Of a stretch of DNA of 64,000 nucleotides, positions 1 to 10,389 are shown piece after piece. The translations under genes were made by a program, and so were the position numbers. A model generated the notes under the pieces. That model had not been told where the DNA came from. It searched no databases and saw only the letters and a program-made list of their open reading frames with translations. The first letter of the stretch is position 1; every line of letters starts with the position of its first letter. The stretch lies in contig SNVD02011457.1 in the NCBI GenBank assembly GCA_013180625.2, positions 45,502 to 109,501 of the forward strand, in the 5' to 3' direction. The DNA comes from Boswellia sacra. Taxonomy: Eukaryota > Streptophyta > Magnoliopsida > Sapindales > Burseraceae.

Positions 1-538
1 TTGTATTGAGACTTGCTCTCGCTTGCTTCCCAACTGAGAAAAAGGCTAGGGTGCATCCACGGAAATGCAGTGTAGCCAATCATTAAGTGTAACACGTGCG
101 CCACATTAGATAGTGCAACCAACATGCGCTTATGATTGGCTACGCTCCATTGCATCAGATGCACGAAAGCTTCTCTCCCTAATCGAATAATTGCCACCTC
201 TTTGTAGCCATTTTAAGTTGGTGATGGACAAATCTTGAAGCTTCATTACAATTCCTCAAGTTGCAAGATTTTTATCAAATTGGGTATACAAAATTGTGAT
301 AATAAAAACATTATTGTGAAGTTCGGTTAGCAAAAATATGGTAAAGAGTAATTCACAAAGAAAATATCACGCTGATAAAATCCCTATTCAAAGTAGTCTT
401 ATCATTTAATAACATTTTAGAAATGATTATTCAGTTTTTTCAACAAACTAATTCAATTCTTGTTTTTTGTTTACAACATAATTTTTTTTATATTTATCTT
501 TTTCGTATTGATAAAATTTTCAAACTTAATAAATATAT
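1..538. other. Intergenic DNA with a small foldback repeat
   Basis: No gene is visible here. Positions about 54-168 form an imperfect inverted repeat: an arm with GTAGCCAATCATTAAG faces CTTATGATTGGCTAC, and outer arms with GTGCATC face GATGCAC. At about 115 bp this may be a tiny MITE, but I found no convincing target duplication. The rest is AT-rich and unremarkable. Position 529-538 is the left target duplication of the next element. Confidence 0.4.
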
Positions 539-924
539 GGGTAATTCTAATTTGCCCCCTGAGGTTAGACCTAAAATTTTCTGAAATCTAAGAATGCCCC
601 CTGAGGTTACTGTAGCACCGTTAGATTTAACGGAAAATGTATTAAACCGTTAGATTTAACGGAAAATGTATTGAATAATAACTTAATGCTAATATTAGAT
701 TTAACAAAAAATGTATTAAATAATAACTTAACGCTAATAAGCAGTAAAATAAACTATAATACCCTTTTCTAAATGGTTTCTAAAGCGTTAAGTTACTATT
801 TAATACATTTTCCGTTAAATCTAACGGTGCTACAGTAACATCAGGGGGTAATTTTGAGTTTCAGAAAACTGAGGTCCTCAATTTTCTTTTGGCCTAATCT
901 CAGGGGGCAAATTAGAATTAACCC
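539..924. mobile_element. Mutator-type MITE with 10-bp target duplication
   Basis: A 386-bp element with long terminal inverted repeats. The left end begins GGGTAATTCTAATTTGCCCC and the right end finishes GGGGCAAATTAGAATTAACCC. It is flanked by a perfect 10-bp direct repeat, ATAAATATAT, at 529-538 and 925-934. Target duplications of 9-10 bp are the usual mark of Mutator-like elements, so I infer a non-autonomous MULE. Inside, a unit containing TTAGATTTAACGGAAAATGT is repeated about three times on the left arm and once in inverse on the right arm. It has no coding capacity. Confidence 0.75.
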
Positions 925-1222
925 ATAAATATATTAGGTTAATTTATCAAGATTTAGTTAAAATTAATTTATTTCGTTGACCTTTCTTGTTTCTATATTT
1001 AAAATAAAATATATGTATTATTCATCTATTTTATCATTATGATAGTTCTTACTTTTTTAAAAAATTAGAAAAAAAAGAGTTGTTTTCAACATCTATTTGA
1101 AGCATAAGAAAACCTCAATTGTTAAAAATAGATAATTCGGATGACTTTTAAGAATTTTTATTTATTTACTTTATTTTTAGAGAAAAATAATGTTATATGT
1201 GTGTGAATATATATATAATATA

Positions 1223-4200
1223 CAAAGGCGGACTGACATTGGGACCCAAGGGGCTGGGGCCCCTTCTGAAATATTAAAATTTCTTTACAGACCCTCAAAT
1301 TTCACTAGTTACAATACACCCCTTTATTAGAAAAACAAAACCTAATTTGACTTTACACAACTTTTTTTACTTTTTTACTCCTGCAGCCGCCTGTTCACTC
1401 ACTCTGCCACCTACGCTGTCCCCTACTACTCTTCTACCCTCCAAATTGGTACAAAAGACAAGCACAATCAATAGCCATGTGAGTTTATATTTTATTATTT
1501 TTTTATACATGAAATTTTAATAAAATCTTTAGTGTTCTTCTCATGTAGTTTTGCACGTTTATTGTTCTCAATATCTTGCTTTTATTTTGCAAGCAATCAT
1601 AGACCTTTTTCATAGCAAGTTCAATCGAACACAGCTATGCAAGACTCATAACTAATTATCCTTTCTTTCAAGTAAGTTATATCGTCACTCACTATAATTA
1701 ATTCTTGTTACTATATTCTATAACTAAAATTTATGTAAACTTGTTTAATGTTTATTTATTTATTTTGATATAAATTATTGCTTTTTCTTTATATCTTTTG
1801 TTACATTGAAAATTAATCTATTGATTCTTATAAAAAGAGTACAAATTGAAAAAAAATTCCTTTGCTTAGTAATGACTTTCTTTTCTAATTTATATTATAT
1901 AGTATATTTGTGTCATATATCTCTTTATTCTTGATTTATTTGTATTGATTAGAGTAAAAAAATTAAATATCATTAAAAAGATTATGTTATAAAGACTTTT
2001 TATTATTTAATGTGTTCGTAGTCTTTTTGAATAGTAGAATAATACGTATCATTTTTATTTATCAGTTATGGAGAGATATTTCAAAAGAAAATCTACTTCT
2101 GAGTTGGCATCAAGTCCAAACAAAAGTGCTAAAAGCTCGAAGCAAGTTTGTGAAGATGTTAATTTATAAGATTTGCTTGCAGATCCTGGACTTAGAACTC
2201 GAATTTTGGAATATAATCCTAATATCTGAGATCAAGTTCGAAGAGCTTATCTTCAAAAGGGTCCTTGTCAACCTCGTGATTACAATTTTCCCTTTAAAAA
2301 ATATGGAGAAAAGTCAAGAAGATTTAATCCAACTTGGTTTAATAAATATCCTAATTTGTTAGAGTATAGTATAGTAAAAGATGCCTTATTTTGCTTATGA
2401 TGTTGTCTCTTTAAACCAGATATTGGAGAGTAAGCAGGTGGTGAATCTTTTGTAAGTATAGGGTTTTCGAATTGGAAGAAAAAAAAAGAAGCTAAAAGTT
2501 CATGTGGGGTCCTAATAGTGCTCATAATCAAGCTTAGGGTATGTCTGAAGCATTTTTAAAGCAAGAGTAACATGTAGAGACAATTTTAGTGAGACAATTT
2601 GACCAAGCTCAAATTGACTATTGAACTTGTTTGGTGCATCAATTTACTGTACCGGGTTTCTTTTAAGACAAGGGCTTCCATTTCGTGGACATGATGAAAC
2701 TAAAGATTCTAAAAATTGAGAAAATTTTCTTGAACTCTTACATTGGTTGTGTGATCATAATGAGGAAATAAGAAAAGTTGCATCACAAAATGCTCTTGAA
2801 AATTTGAAATTTATACTACCAAAAATTCAGAAAGACATAGTAAGTGCTATTTCAATTGAAATTACTAATGTCATTATCAAAGACATTCGTGATGCATTAT
2901 TTTCAATTATTGTTGATGAGTCTCATAATGTGTCTTCAAAAGAGCAGATGGCCATTATATCACGTTATGTGGATAAAAATGGCAATGTGATTGAGCGATT
3001 TGTAGCCATTGAGCATTTTATTGAAACTCCGGCACTGTCACTCAAAGAAGCTATTGGTAGTTTTTATTTCAGGCACGGATTGAGTATCTCTCGATTACAA
3101 GGACAAGGTTATGATGGAATAAGTAATATGCGGGGTGAATTTAATGGTTTGAAAGCAATTACTTTGAAAGATAATTGATCTACTTTTTATGTGCATTGCT
3201 TTGCTCGTCAACTTCAGTTAGCTTTTGTGGCTGTGGCAAAAAATCATACAAAAATTACTGCTCTTTTTTTTGGGTTACTAATGTGTTTAATGCTGTTGGA
3301 GCATTAGCTAAACGTTGTGATATTCTCCAAGGAAAACATGTAGTAGTTATTTTTGAAGCACTCATTAATGGAGACCTTTCAATTGGACAAGGCTTAAATC
3401 AAGGAATCAATCTCAAAAAGCTAGGTGATACACGTTGGAGCTCTCATTACAATTCTTTAATAAGTTTGATTTCTATGTTTTCATCTGTAGTAGATATGAT
3501 AGAGATGATAGCAGAGGATGGATCTAATGCTGATTATAAATATGAGGCCAAGCTTGTATTGAATTTTATCAAATCTTTTGATATTATTTTTCTCTACATT
3601 TGATGAAAACAATATTAGGAATCACAAATGATTTGTTACAAGCTTACAAAGAAAGGATCAAGATATTGTGAATGCCATAGCTTTAGTTAGAGTTTGTAAG
3701 GAAAGGCTGCAGATGATGAGGGAAAATGGTTGGGATCTGTTATTGGATGAAGTTTCTTTTTTTTTGTGCTACACAATATTGAAGTTCCTAACATGGATTA
3801 TATTTTTTGGCCTCAAGGGAAATCAAGAAGTAAAGCTCAAGCGATCACACATATGCATCATTATCGTGTTCAGATATTTTTTTCTATTATAGATATGCAG
3901 TTGTAGGAACTAAATAATCGTTTTACTGAAACAAATACTGAGTTGCTTATGTAGCATGTCTGAATCCAAGTGATCTATTTTCTACTTTTGATAAACAGAA
4001 GCTTATATGACTTGCTCAATTTTATCCTAAAGATTTTTCAGCAGTTCAACTCAAAGCACTTGAAGATCAACTTGAAAACTTTATTGTGGATATGCATTTT
4101 AATAGTTAGTTTTCAGAGTTGAAGGAAATTTCTAGTCTTGCGCAAAAAATGGTTAAAACAAAGAAAGACAAAATTTATCCATTGGTGTATTTTCTTTTGA

Positions 4201-4629
4201 CATTGGCACTAATAATACCAATTGTAACTGCCACAGCTGAGAGGACATTCTCTACTATAAATATTGTGAAGATTGAATCACAGAATCGAATGGGAGATGA
4301 ACTGATAAACGATAGCTTCCTTGCATTCATGGAAAAAGGTATTTTTGACAGCATTGAAAATGAGGTAATTATGCAACGTTTTCAAAATATGAAAACTTGT
4401 AGGGGATAGTTATGACTTTTTATTTGTTGAATTGTCGAGCTATCAAATTTTAATATTTTACATTTTGTTTTATTGTGTTAGGATTTATTTTAAGGGGTAA
4501 GTTCATTATATCCCCTATCTATGTGTATTTTTTTTTCAATTTTCAATAAATTTTCTCTTTTGTATTGTTTAGCAAAAAAATTATATAAATTTAGAAATAC
4601 CCCTTGACAAAATCATGGGTCTGTCACTG
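1223..4629 (+). mobile_element. hAT transposon, decayed (copy 1)
   Basis: A 3.4-kb DNA transposon. The 5' end starts CAAAGGCGGACTGACATTGG and the 3' end reads ATGGGTCTGTCACTG. These are imperfect inverted repeats and resemble the ends of the shorter copy at 34,633-35,579. The flanks lie in a TA microsatellite, so the 8-bp target duplication is blurred. The element carries a broken transposase gene (2,068-4,409) whose C-terminal dimerisation segment is typical of hAT transposases of the TTF-zinc-finger/DUF4371 type. Confidence 0.75.
2068..4409 (+). pseudogene. hAT transposase pseudogene (DUF4371 type)
   Basis: The putative start ATG is at 2,068 and the protein opens MERYFKRKS, a familiar N-terminus of plant zinc-finger-MYM-type-1-like hAT transposases. 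Next come remnants of the TTF-type zinc-finger region (DPGLRTRILEYNP, then RRAYLQKGPCQPR, RRFNPTWF). The DUF4371 region lies at about 2,750-3,600, with IVDESHNVSSKEQMA, RLQGQGYDGISNMRG and DTRWSSHY. The hAT C-terminal dimerisation region is at about 4,180-4,400, with TATAERTFSTINIVK. At least four in-frame stops (after DVNL, NPNI, DALFCL and IGE) and several frameshifts separate these blocks, so no transposase can be made. Gene order and spacing match the family. The call as a hAT transposase is firm; which residues were catalytic cannot be judged here. Confidence 0.8.
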
Positions 4630-7600
4630 TATATATATATTAAGTGATATTTTTCTTAACAAATAGGCCTAAAATTTAGTTTTGCGTGGGACATAATTTT
4701 CTTTGAGACCACCTACCTCCAGTAAACTTGAAATGGTACTCTTTGGAATGCTACTTAATTGTGAGGACAAATTAGCAAAAACTATGCAAGATTCATTATA
4801 TATATCTTGCTTGGGATGAGAATTCTCTCCTAGTTTAATTTTTACGTGAGCTTTTAAAGATCTATTGAGAAGTGGACATAATTAATTAATAGCTAAGATT
4901 TATCTCCTCTACATTTTACATTACCAATATCCAAAATAATAGGGTTTTTATTCTTTTTAACCTCTATGTGACATCGTTTTATACCCCTATTTGAAACACA
5001 ATCGTAAACCATTACTTCTCTCTCATATACAGTCGTGAACCCTCACTTTAAACAAAACGTCAATCCTTACTAGACTGATCAACAATGCTCTTTGCATCAA
5101 AGAATAGTCTTTACAGGCCCATTTTCTCTTTTTGAGTAAATTGGATAATCCATTCAAATTAAAAATTATTATTAGTGTTTCACACTGTTATTAATATCCT
5201 TTAATTCTTTTAATTTTCTTTCTTTGGCTCAATTCCATTACATCTGTTCCTCCCAATTCAGTGTAGGACTACCACTTTTGTATGGAGAACTACTACCCTT
5301 TCAAATCAAATATATACCACTTTTTAGAACTTTTAAATCACATTCCTCTCATTCTAAAAACCACATATTTTCTTTTCTAGCTTATCAAAAAGATTGTTTA
5401 TCAAACATCTAAAATTCTATACTCTAACACGTATTGACTCCATCTCCTAAAATAGTCATAAATTATATGATTTTCCTCATAGTAAAATCATATAATGTAT
5501 TATTGACAAGAAAATCCCATCTCTTATTTATACTTAAGAAAATCTATCATAATAATAGAAAGTATCATCAATTTTCTCATAGAATATTAAAACAAATAAA
5601 CTTTTGGTTAAAAATTCTTAGATATGGTACCTTGATTCTATACCTTTCAAAGAAAACAATAAAAAGAATGCATCTTTTCTCAATCTCAAAAAATAAAGCT
5701 CATGGTGTTATTTCTAAAATCATTGTTCACATTTTATTTAATACGTAATTTCCTTAAAAATCTTCTTTGAAATAACTTTTATAAATAATGCTTCTTTCTC
5801 AAACTAACTTATATGAACATATTTAAAACACTTTTGGATTATACTAAACAAGTTCCCTTGAAGCTGTTTGATCCTCCCTGGTAAGATCAAACATCGCACA
5901 GATGGCCCTATCTAAATCTCTTCATACCTAGTGAGATCTATATCACGTAGGCAAAGCTATCTGTATCTCCTCATACCTGATGAGATCTAACATCACATAG
6001 AAAGAACTATCTGTACCTGACGAGATTTAACATCGCACAGGCCTACTAAGCTAGTCATATGCATGCAGAGAGCTGCCTCAAAGGGCAAAAGCGCCCAGAT
6101 CATATGACCCAAAGCCTTTATGTATGTCTGAACAGGCCCCAAAGGCCTCTATCTATATCACTGTCTAAGTGATCTGAATAATTGTCTGAGTACTAGCTTA
6201 GTATAATATAAGTGAACCTCCTTATCTTTGCTAAACCTTATTTCTTTTCAAAACTGCTTCATATGCTAAACTTTTGCTTTTTATACAACTTTATCAAACT
6301 TTGAAGATTGATGCAAGCTAAAGCTAAAAATATTTGAATTCTTTGAAATCCATGATAAACATCTAAAAGAGCATTTCCAAATATTTAAAGAAATCCTTGA
6401 ATCAAATTGCTATAAAAAAATAATTGTAAATAGTTTGCTTTTGCACTTTCTATAAAATGGTAAAATATACATCTATAATAATCTAGAAAACACTTCATAT
6501 ATAAAATATGAAATTTTCTTTTAATGTGTTATATCTTTGTTTAGAATTAATTTTGAAACTAAAAGTAATGTCTATAACTATTTTAAAAACTAACTCTGAA
6601 TATTCAATTGACGGAGAGCAACATAATAAATGATGCCCAATTGACATTCAAAAGTTTCATAGGAACCAACTTGAATACCTCTAACTTTACTAAAATATTC
6701 TTGTAAACACGTTCATAAAATACTAAATAACATCACTAAATATTCTTTTTAGTTGATCTAGAAAATAAATCTTCTAAATCTCTTTAGGATTTTCCAACTT
6801 ATTCTTAAAAATTGCATTTGTAAATCATTATAACCCATAGAGTAAAATACTTTTTCAACTTACTATAAACCATAACTTTTATTTTTATCCCAAAATCTCA
6901 TACTTTCCATATAACATTTTTTTATAACATCTCTTTACATATTTATGCTTTAATGCTTATCTAATTTTCAAAAATTCCAATTCAAAATTTCTAAGACTTC
7001 GAAAATCTTAAAAATCATTATTTGACAGAAAATTCTTTGAATATCCTAAAATTTCAAAATTTTGCATTCAAGTCCCTATAATTCTGGAAGAATTTTCAGA
7101 ATTTGCAATTCACCCTCTACTGTTGGACAATTTCAGAATTCTACAATATCACCCTTGCAGAAAGAAAATTCTAATTTCCAAAGCTTTTCTCTAAAATAAT
7201 TTGCTATTATTTTGAATATAAAACCACTCATCATTCGTAAATCAAAAACACAATTTTTCCATATGTGTGTGTGCGTGTGTGTGTGTATGTGTATGTGTGT
7301 GTGTACGTGTGTATTTATTCAAAGAAAATAACTAAATACTTCAATTTATTATACAAATTCATATAATTATAAATATCTATTTTCTAACCATTAACGAACT
7401 TTTTTTAGTATTTTATATAAAAGACCCAAACTAGAACTAATACTTTTATAAATATTTTTATTAGCGCAGCAGAAGCGTAGTGAGTCAGATAGTTATAAGA
7501 TTGTTCTCGCAATAAACAGTTTTAGGTACGATTTGCTCGTGTAGCTAGGAGTAGGTCGTGTCAACTATAGTGACATGCATACATCCTTTTTTATCTAGAC

Positions 7601-7700
7601 AATGTATTAAAAAACATTTATAATATAGTTTATAACTGTGTAAGGTTCAATGATATTTTACTTTTATAATTTCTTTAATAAATCGTATTTTATATTTTTT
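4630..7700. other. Gene-free AT-rich DNA, probable TE debris
   Basis: No supported gene; the open frames are AT-rich and resemble nothing I know. At about 5,870-6,060 a motif close to TGAGATCTAACATCGCACAG recurs three to four times in degenerate form. Together with the pyrimidine-rich tract downstream this looks like the inside of an old LTR, but I could not find matching ends. A (TG)n microsatellite lies at 7,262-7,312. Confidence 0.35.
7262..7312. repeat. (TG)n microsatellite
   Basis: About 50 bp of alternating TG with occasional C or A interruptions, for example GTGTGTGTGCGTGTGTGTGT. Simple-sequence repeat with no gene context. Confidence 0.85.
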
Positions 7701-8260
7701 TCTTGTTTAATTTACTCTAGTATAAATTATATCTTTCTCTTATTTTTTTTTGATGTTTGTAATTATAATCAATAAAGTTAACTAAAAGAATACAGATTCG
7801 AAGAATTCTTAGTACACGTTGATAACTAACTTGATAAACTTTTTATATAATCTTCAGGGAAATTGTATATTACATTTGTACAATGTATTTCTCTTTATTT
7901 TGTTATATATTAGTATTTATTAGAGTAAAAACTAGTGAACATCATAAAAAAATTATGTTTGACACTTTTTATTATTTTTATTCATTTGTACTCTTTTTCA
8001 ATAGAGAGTAACGTATACAATGATTTTTTTGACACATATATGCAGAGATATTACGTGAAATTTACTTTTTAGTTGACATCACATCTAAGAAAAAAATGTT
8101 AATAGTTTAAAATAAAGTTGTGCTAAAACTAATTGGCAAGATATTGGTGCTACTCTTTTTTTTAAAATAAATTTCCATCATCATATTTTCTTGAAAAAAA
8201 TTATTAATATTAAAATGTTTAAGGTGCCCCCTCTTACCTAAAATCGTGGATCCATCACTG
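7700..8260 (+). mobile_element. hAT relic (copy 3, 3' part)
   Basis: The segment ends AAATCGTGGATCCATCACTG, which matches the 3' terminus of the hAT copy ending at 4,629. Upstream it shares blocks with the 5' non-coding part of that copy. Compare AGAGTAAAAACTAGTGAACATC at 7,922 with the region near 1,950, and a short stretch before the transposase start (GAGATATTACGTGAAAT at 8,045). The coding middle is missing and the left edge is not defined. I infer an internally deleted, heavily mutated member of the same family. Confidence 0.5.
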
Positions 8261-8937
8261 TTTGGATATGTCCAAATTGTTTGTGTAGATTGACCATGGT
8301 TGGTGTTATGGTATTGGTGAAGAAGAAAGGTTAAAGAAAGAAATAAAAGGGTTGAAGTTACTTGTTTGTTGTTGATATCAATGAAGAGGAAAGCACCAAA
8401 TTAAGAAGCATAGCTAGTGGGTTAAAGTTAATTACAATAGGTAAAATGCATTACTTTAGAGTATGTGTCACGCCCTAACATCTCTTATTTAGAGATTTTA
8501 GGGGTGACTGAATTAGAGATTAATAAAAGTACGTCATCAATATCTCTTTTTTTTTTCATATATATATCACATGAATTCATTACAACTTATAACTATATGA
8601 TCAAATTTAATTTTTACATAAACTGGTGACTAAAAACAATACATCAGTTGCTAGTCACCTAACAAAATCTCCAATAACAAGCTAGGAGAATCAAGATAAT
8701 TCCCAAAACCATTGCAAGCATGTAGACTCCAGACTCCCTAGGAAAGCTCTGGAACATCTCTAGGAGGAACGTCCTTCTGTGTACCTGTGGAGGGAGGGGG
8801 TGAGCATAAAGCCCAGTAGGAAAATTCTAACAGTATAATAAATCACACATTCAACCGTTATTCAAGTACAGAATTATACACCCAATAATAATAATAATTC
8901 AAACAATTATATTTATTTGTGCATCAGGTTTATAATC

Positions 8938-9330
8938 GTGTTCCCCTTGGATCCGTATACAAAATGGCCCATCCAAAGTCCAACACTTCATACGAATAGT
9001 ATTCGTATTCCCCTTGGATCCGTATACAAAACGACCCATCCAAGGTCCAACACCTCATGTGAATAGTATTTGTGTTCCCCTTGGATCCGTATACAAAACG
9101 GCCCATCCAAGGTCCAACACCTCATGTGAATAGTATTCGTGTTCCCCTTGGATCCGTATACAAAACGGCCATCTAAGATCCAACACATTATATTATTATA
9201 TTCGTGTTCCTCTTGGATTTGTATACAAAACGGCCCATCCAAGGTCCAACACTAAGGATTTCATATCTGCATTCTCCTTGGATCCATATACAAAACGGCC
9301 CATCCAAGGTCTAATGCATACATTTACACC
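8938..9330. repeat. Tandem repeat, six units of 64-67 bp
   Basis: Each unit carries CCCCTTGGATCCGTATACAA followed by CGGCCCATCCAAGGTCCAAC. Units start near 8,938, 9,002, 9,067, 9,134, 9,200 and 9,265. The two right-most units have diverged most. The right LTR has only five units (15,622-15,940), so the two LTRs of one element differ by one unit. Confidence 0.85.
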
Positions 9331-9425
9331 CTTTAATATAATTTCTAAAATAAGTCCCAAGGCAGTACATTTTTTATAAAAAATCGAGATCAGAAGGGTA
9401 CATTCGGGTCGGTTCTGTGATCGTG

Positions 9426-9555
9426 CTCGACACTGTTCACTCAACATTGTGCACTCGATACTGTTCACTCGACAACACTGTTCACTTGACGCTGTTCACT
9501 CGACACTGTTCGATTAACACTCGACAGGAAAGTGTCGAGTGGCGTCGAGTGAAAG
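9426..9555. repeat. CACTGTTCACTCGA minisatellite
   Basis: Short degenerate repeats of the type CACTGTTCACTCGA, ending in a palindrome (CACTCGACAGG then GTGTCGAGTGGCGTCGAGTG). The matching part of the right LTR is exactly where the LOG-carrying element inserted (16,061-16,065 and 23,304-23,308). Confidence 0.75.
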
Positions 9556-10389
9556 GTCAGAAGCTGCATGCAGACATATAAACCTATTCCATTAAGTCGG
9601 TTACACGATTTCATTTCCAGATTTCGACCTCTAACTTCAAAAATTCACTAAAAATCCATTTTAACTCAAAATTCAACGAAATCAGTGGCTAATTAAAGCT
9701 TCATATGCCTATTTTCCTAAACAAATGAAAAATCATACAATTCTCAATCCAGAAAATGCATCACCTCAAACAACACAAGACAGTCACATGAACTACAACT
9801 CCCTTCAAAACCATCTCTACTTCACTTCATCAACACTTATTTTTCACACATAATTCTTCATTCAAATCACAAACAATCAACTTACAATAAGTTGTGTCAC
9901 TCATAGTTCATCATCCAAGCAACAAAACAATCAATTTAGAATAGATCACATACATAACAACCCAATATCAATTAAACAATAAAATACATGACATGAGGTA
10001 AGCATAGTGTTAGAAAATCCCTACTTGTTTTTTAAGCTTAGACATTTCCTTGAAATTCTTACTCTCTTTTCTTCTTCTTCTTCTCCTCCTTCTCTTTTTC
10101 CCTTCCTAGTACCGTGAAAAACTTCTCTCTTTTTCCTTTTTCTTCTTCTTAATTCTAGAAAAACCTCTCTCTCATATCTAATTTAAGGCCTTGGTTCATG
10201 GGCCTAGATCCACCAACTTCCAACCCACTCAATCCTTTATACACAATTTCTAAATTTTGTAATATATAAATGCATATATATATATATATATATATATTAA
10301 ATTTTCTTTCGAAACTCCATAACCTACCCTCTTAAAAAAAATTTCGTCCTCGAAATTTGAAAATATGAGTAAGAAATTATCTTTCGCAG

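Larger units (their letters stand above)
8466..10319 (-). repeat. Left LTR (3' LTR) of the chromovirus
   Basis: On the plus strand it starts TGTCACGCCCTAACATCTC, identical to the start of the right LTR at 15,157. The inner edge is set by the purine-rich tract on the minus strand (complement of 10,322-10,343), followed by the LTR start near 10,319. Length is about 1.85 kb. It contains the 64-67-bp tandem repeats at 8,938-9,330, the CACTGTTCACTCGA minisatellite at 9,426-9,555 and a TA microsatellite near 10,273-10,297. Confidence 0.75.

Noticed and set aside
4119..4409. Separate small gene of 96 codons
   Set aside because: It is the C-terminal dimerisation part of the broken hAT transposase and not a gene of its own.
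8938..9330. CRISPR-like array of regular repeats
   Set aside because: The units are contiguous tandem repeats without unique spacers, inside a plant LTR.
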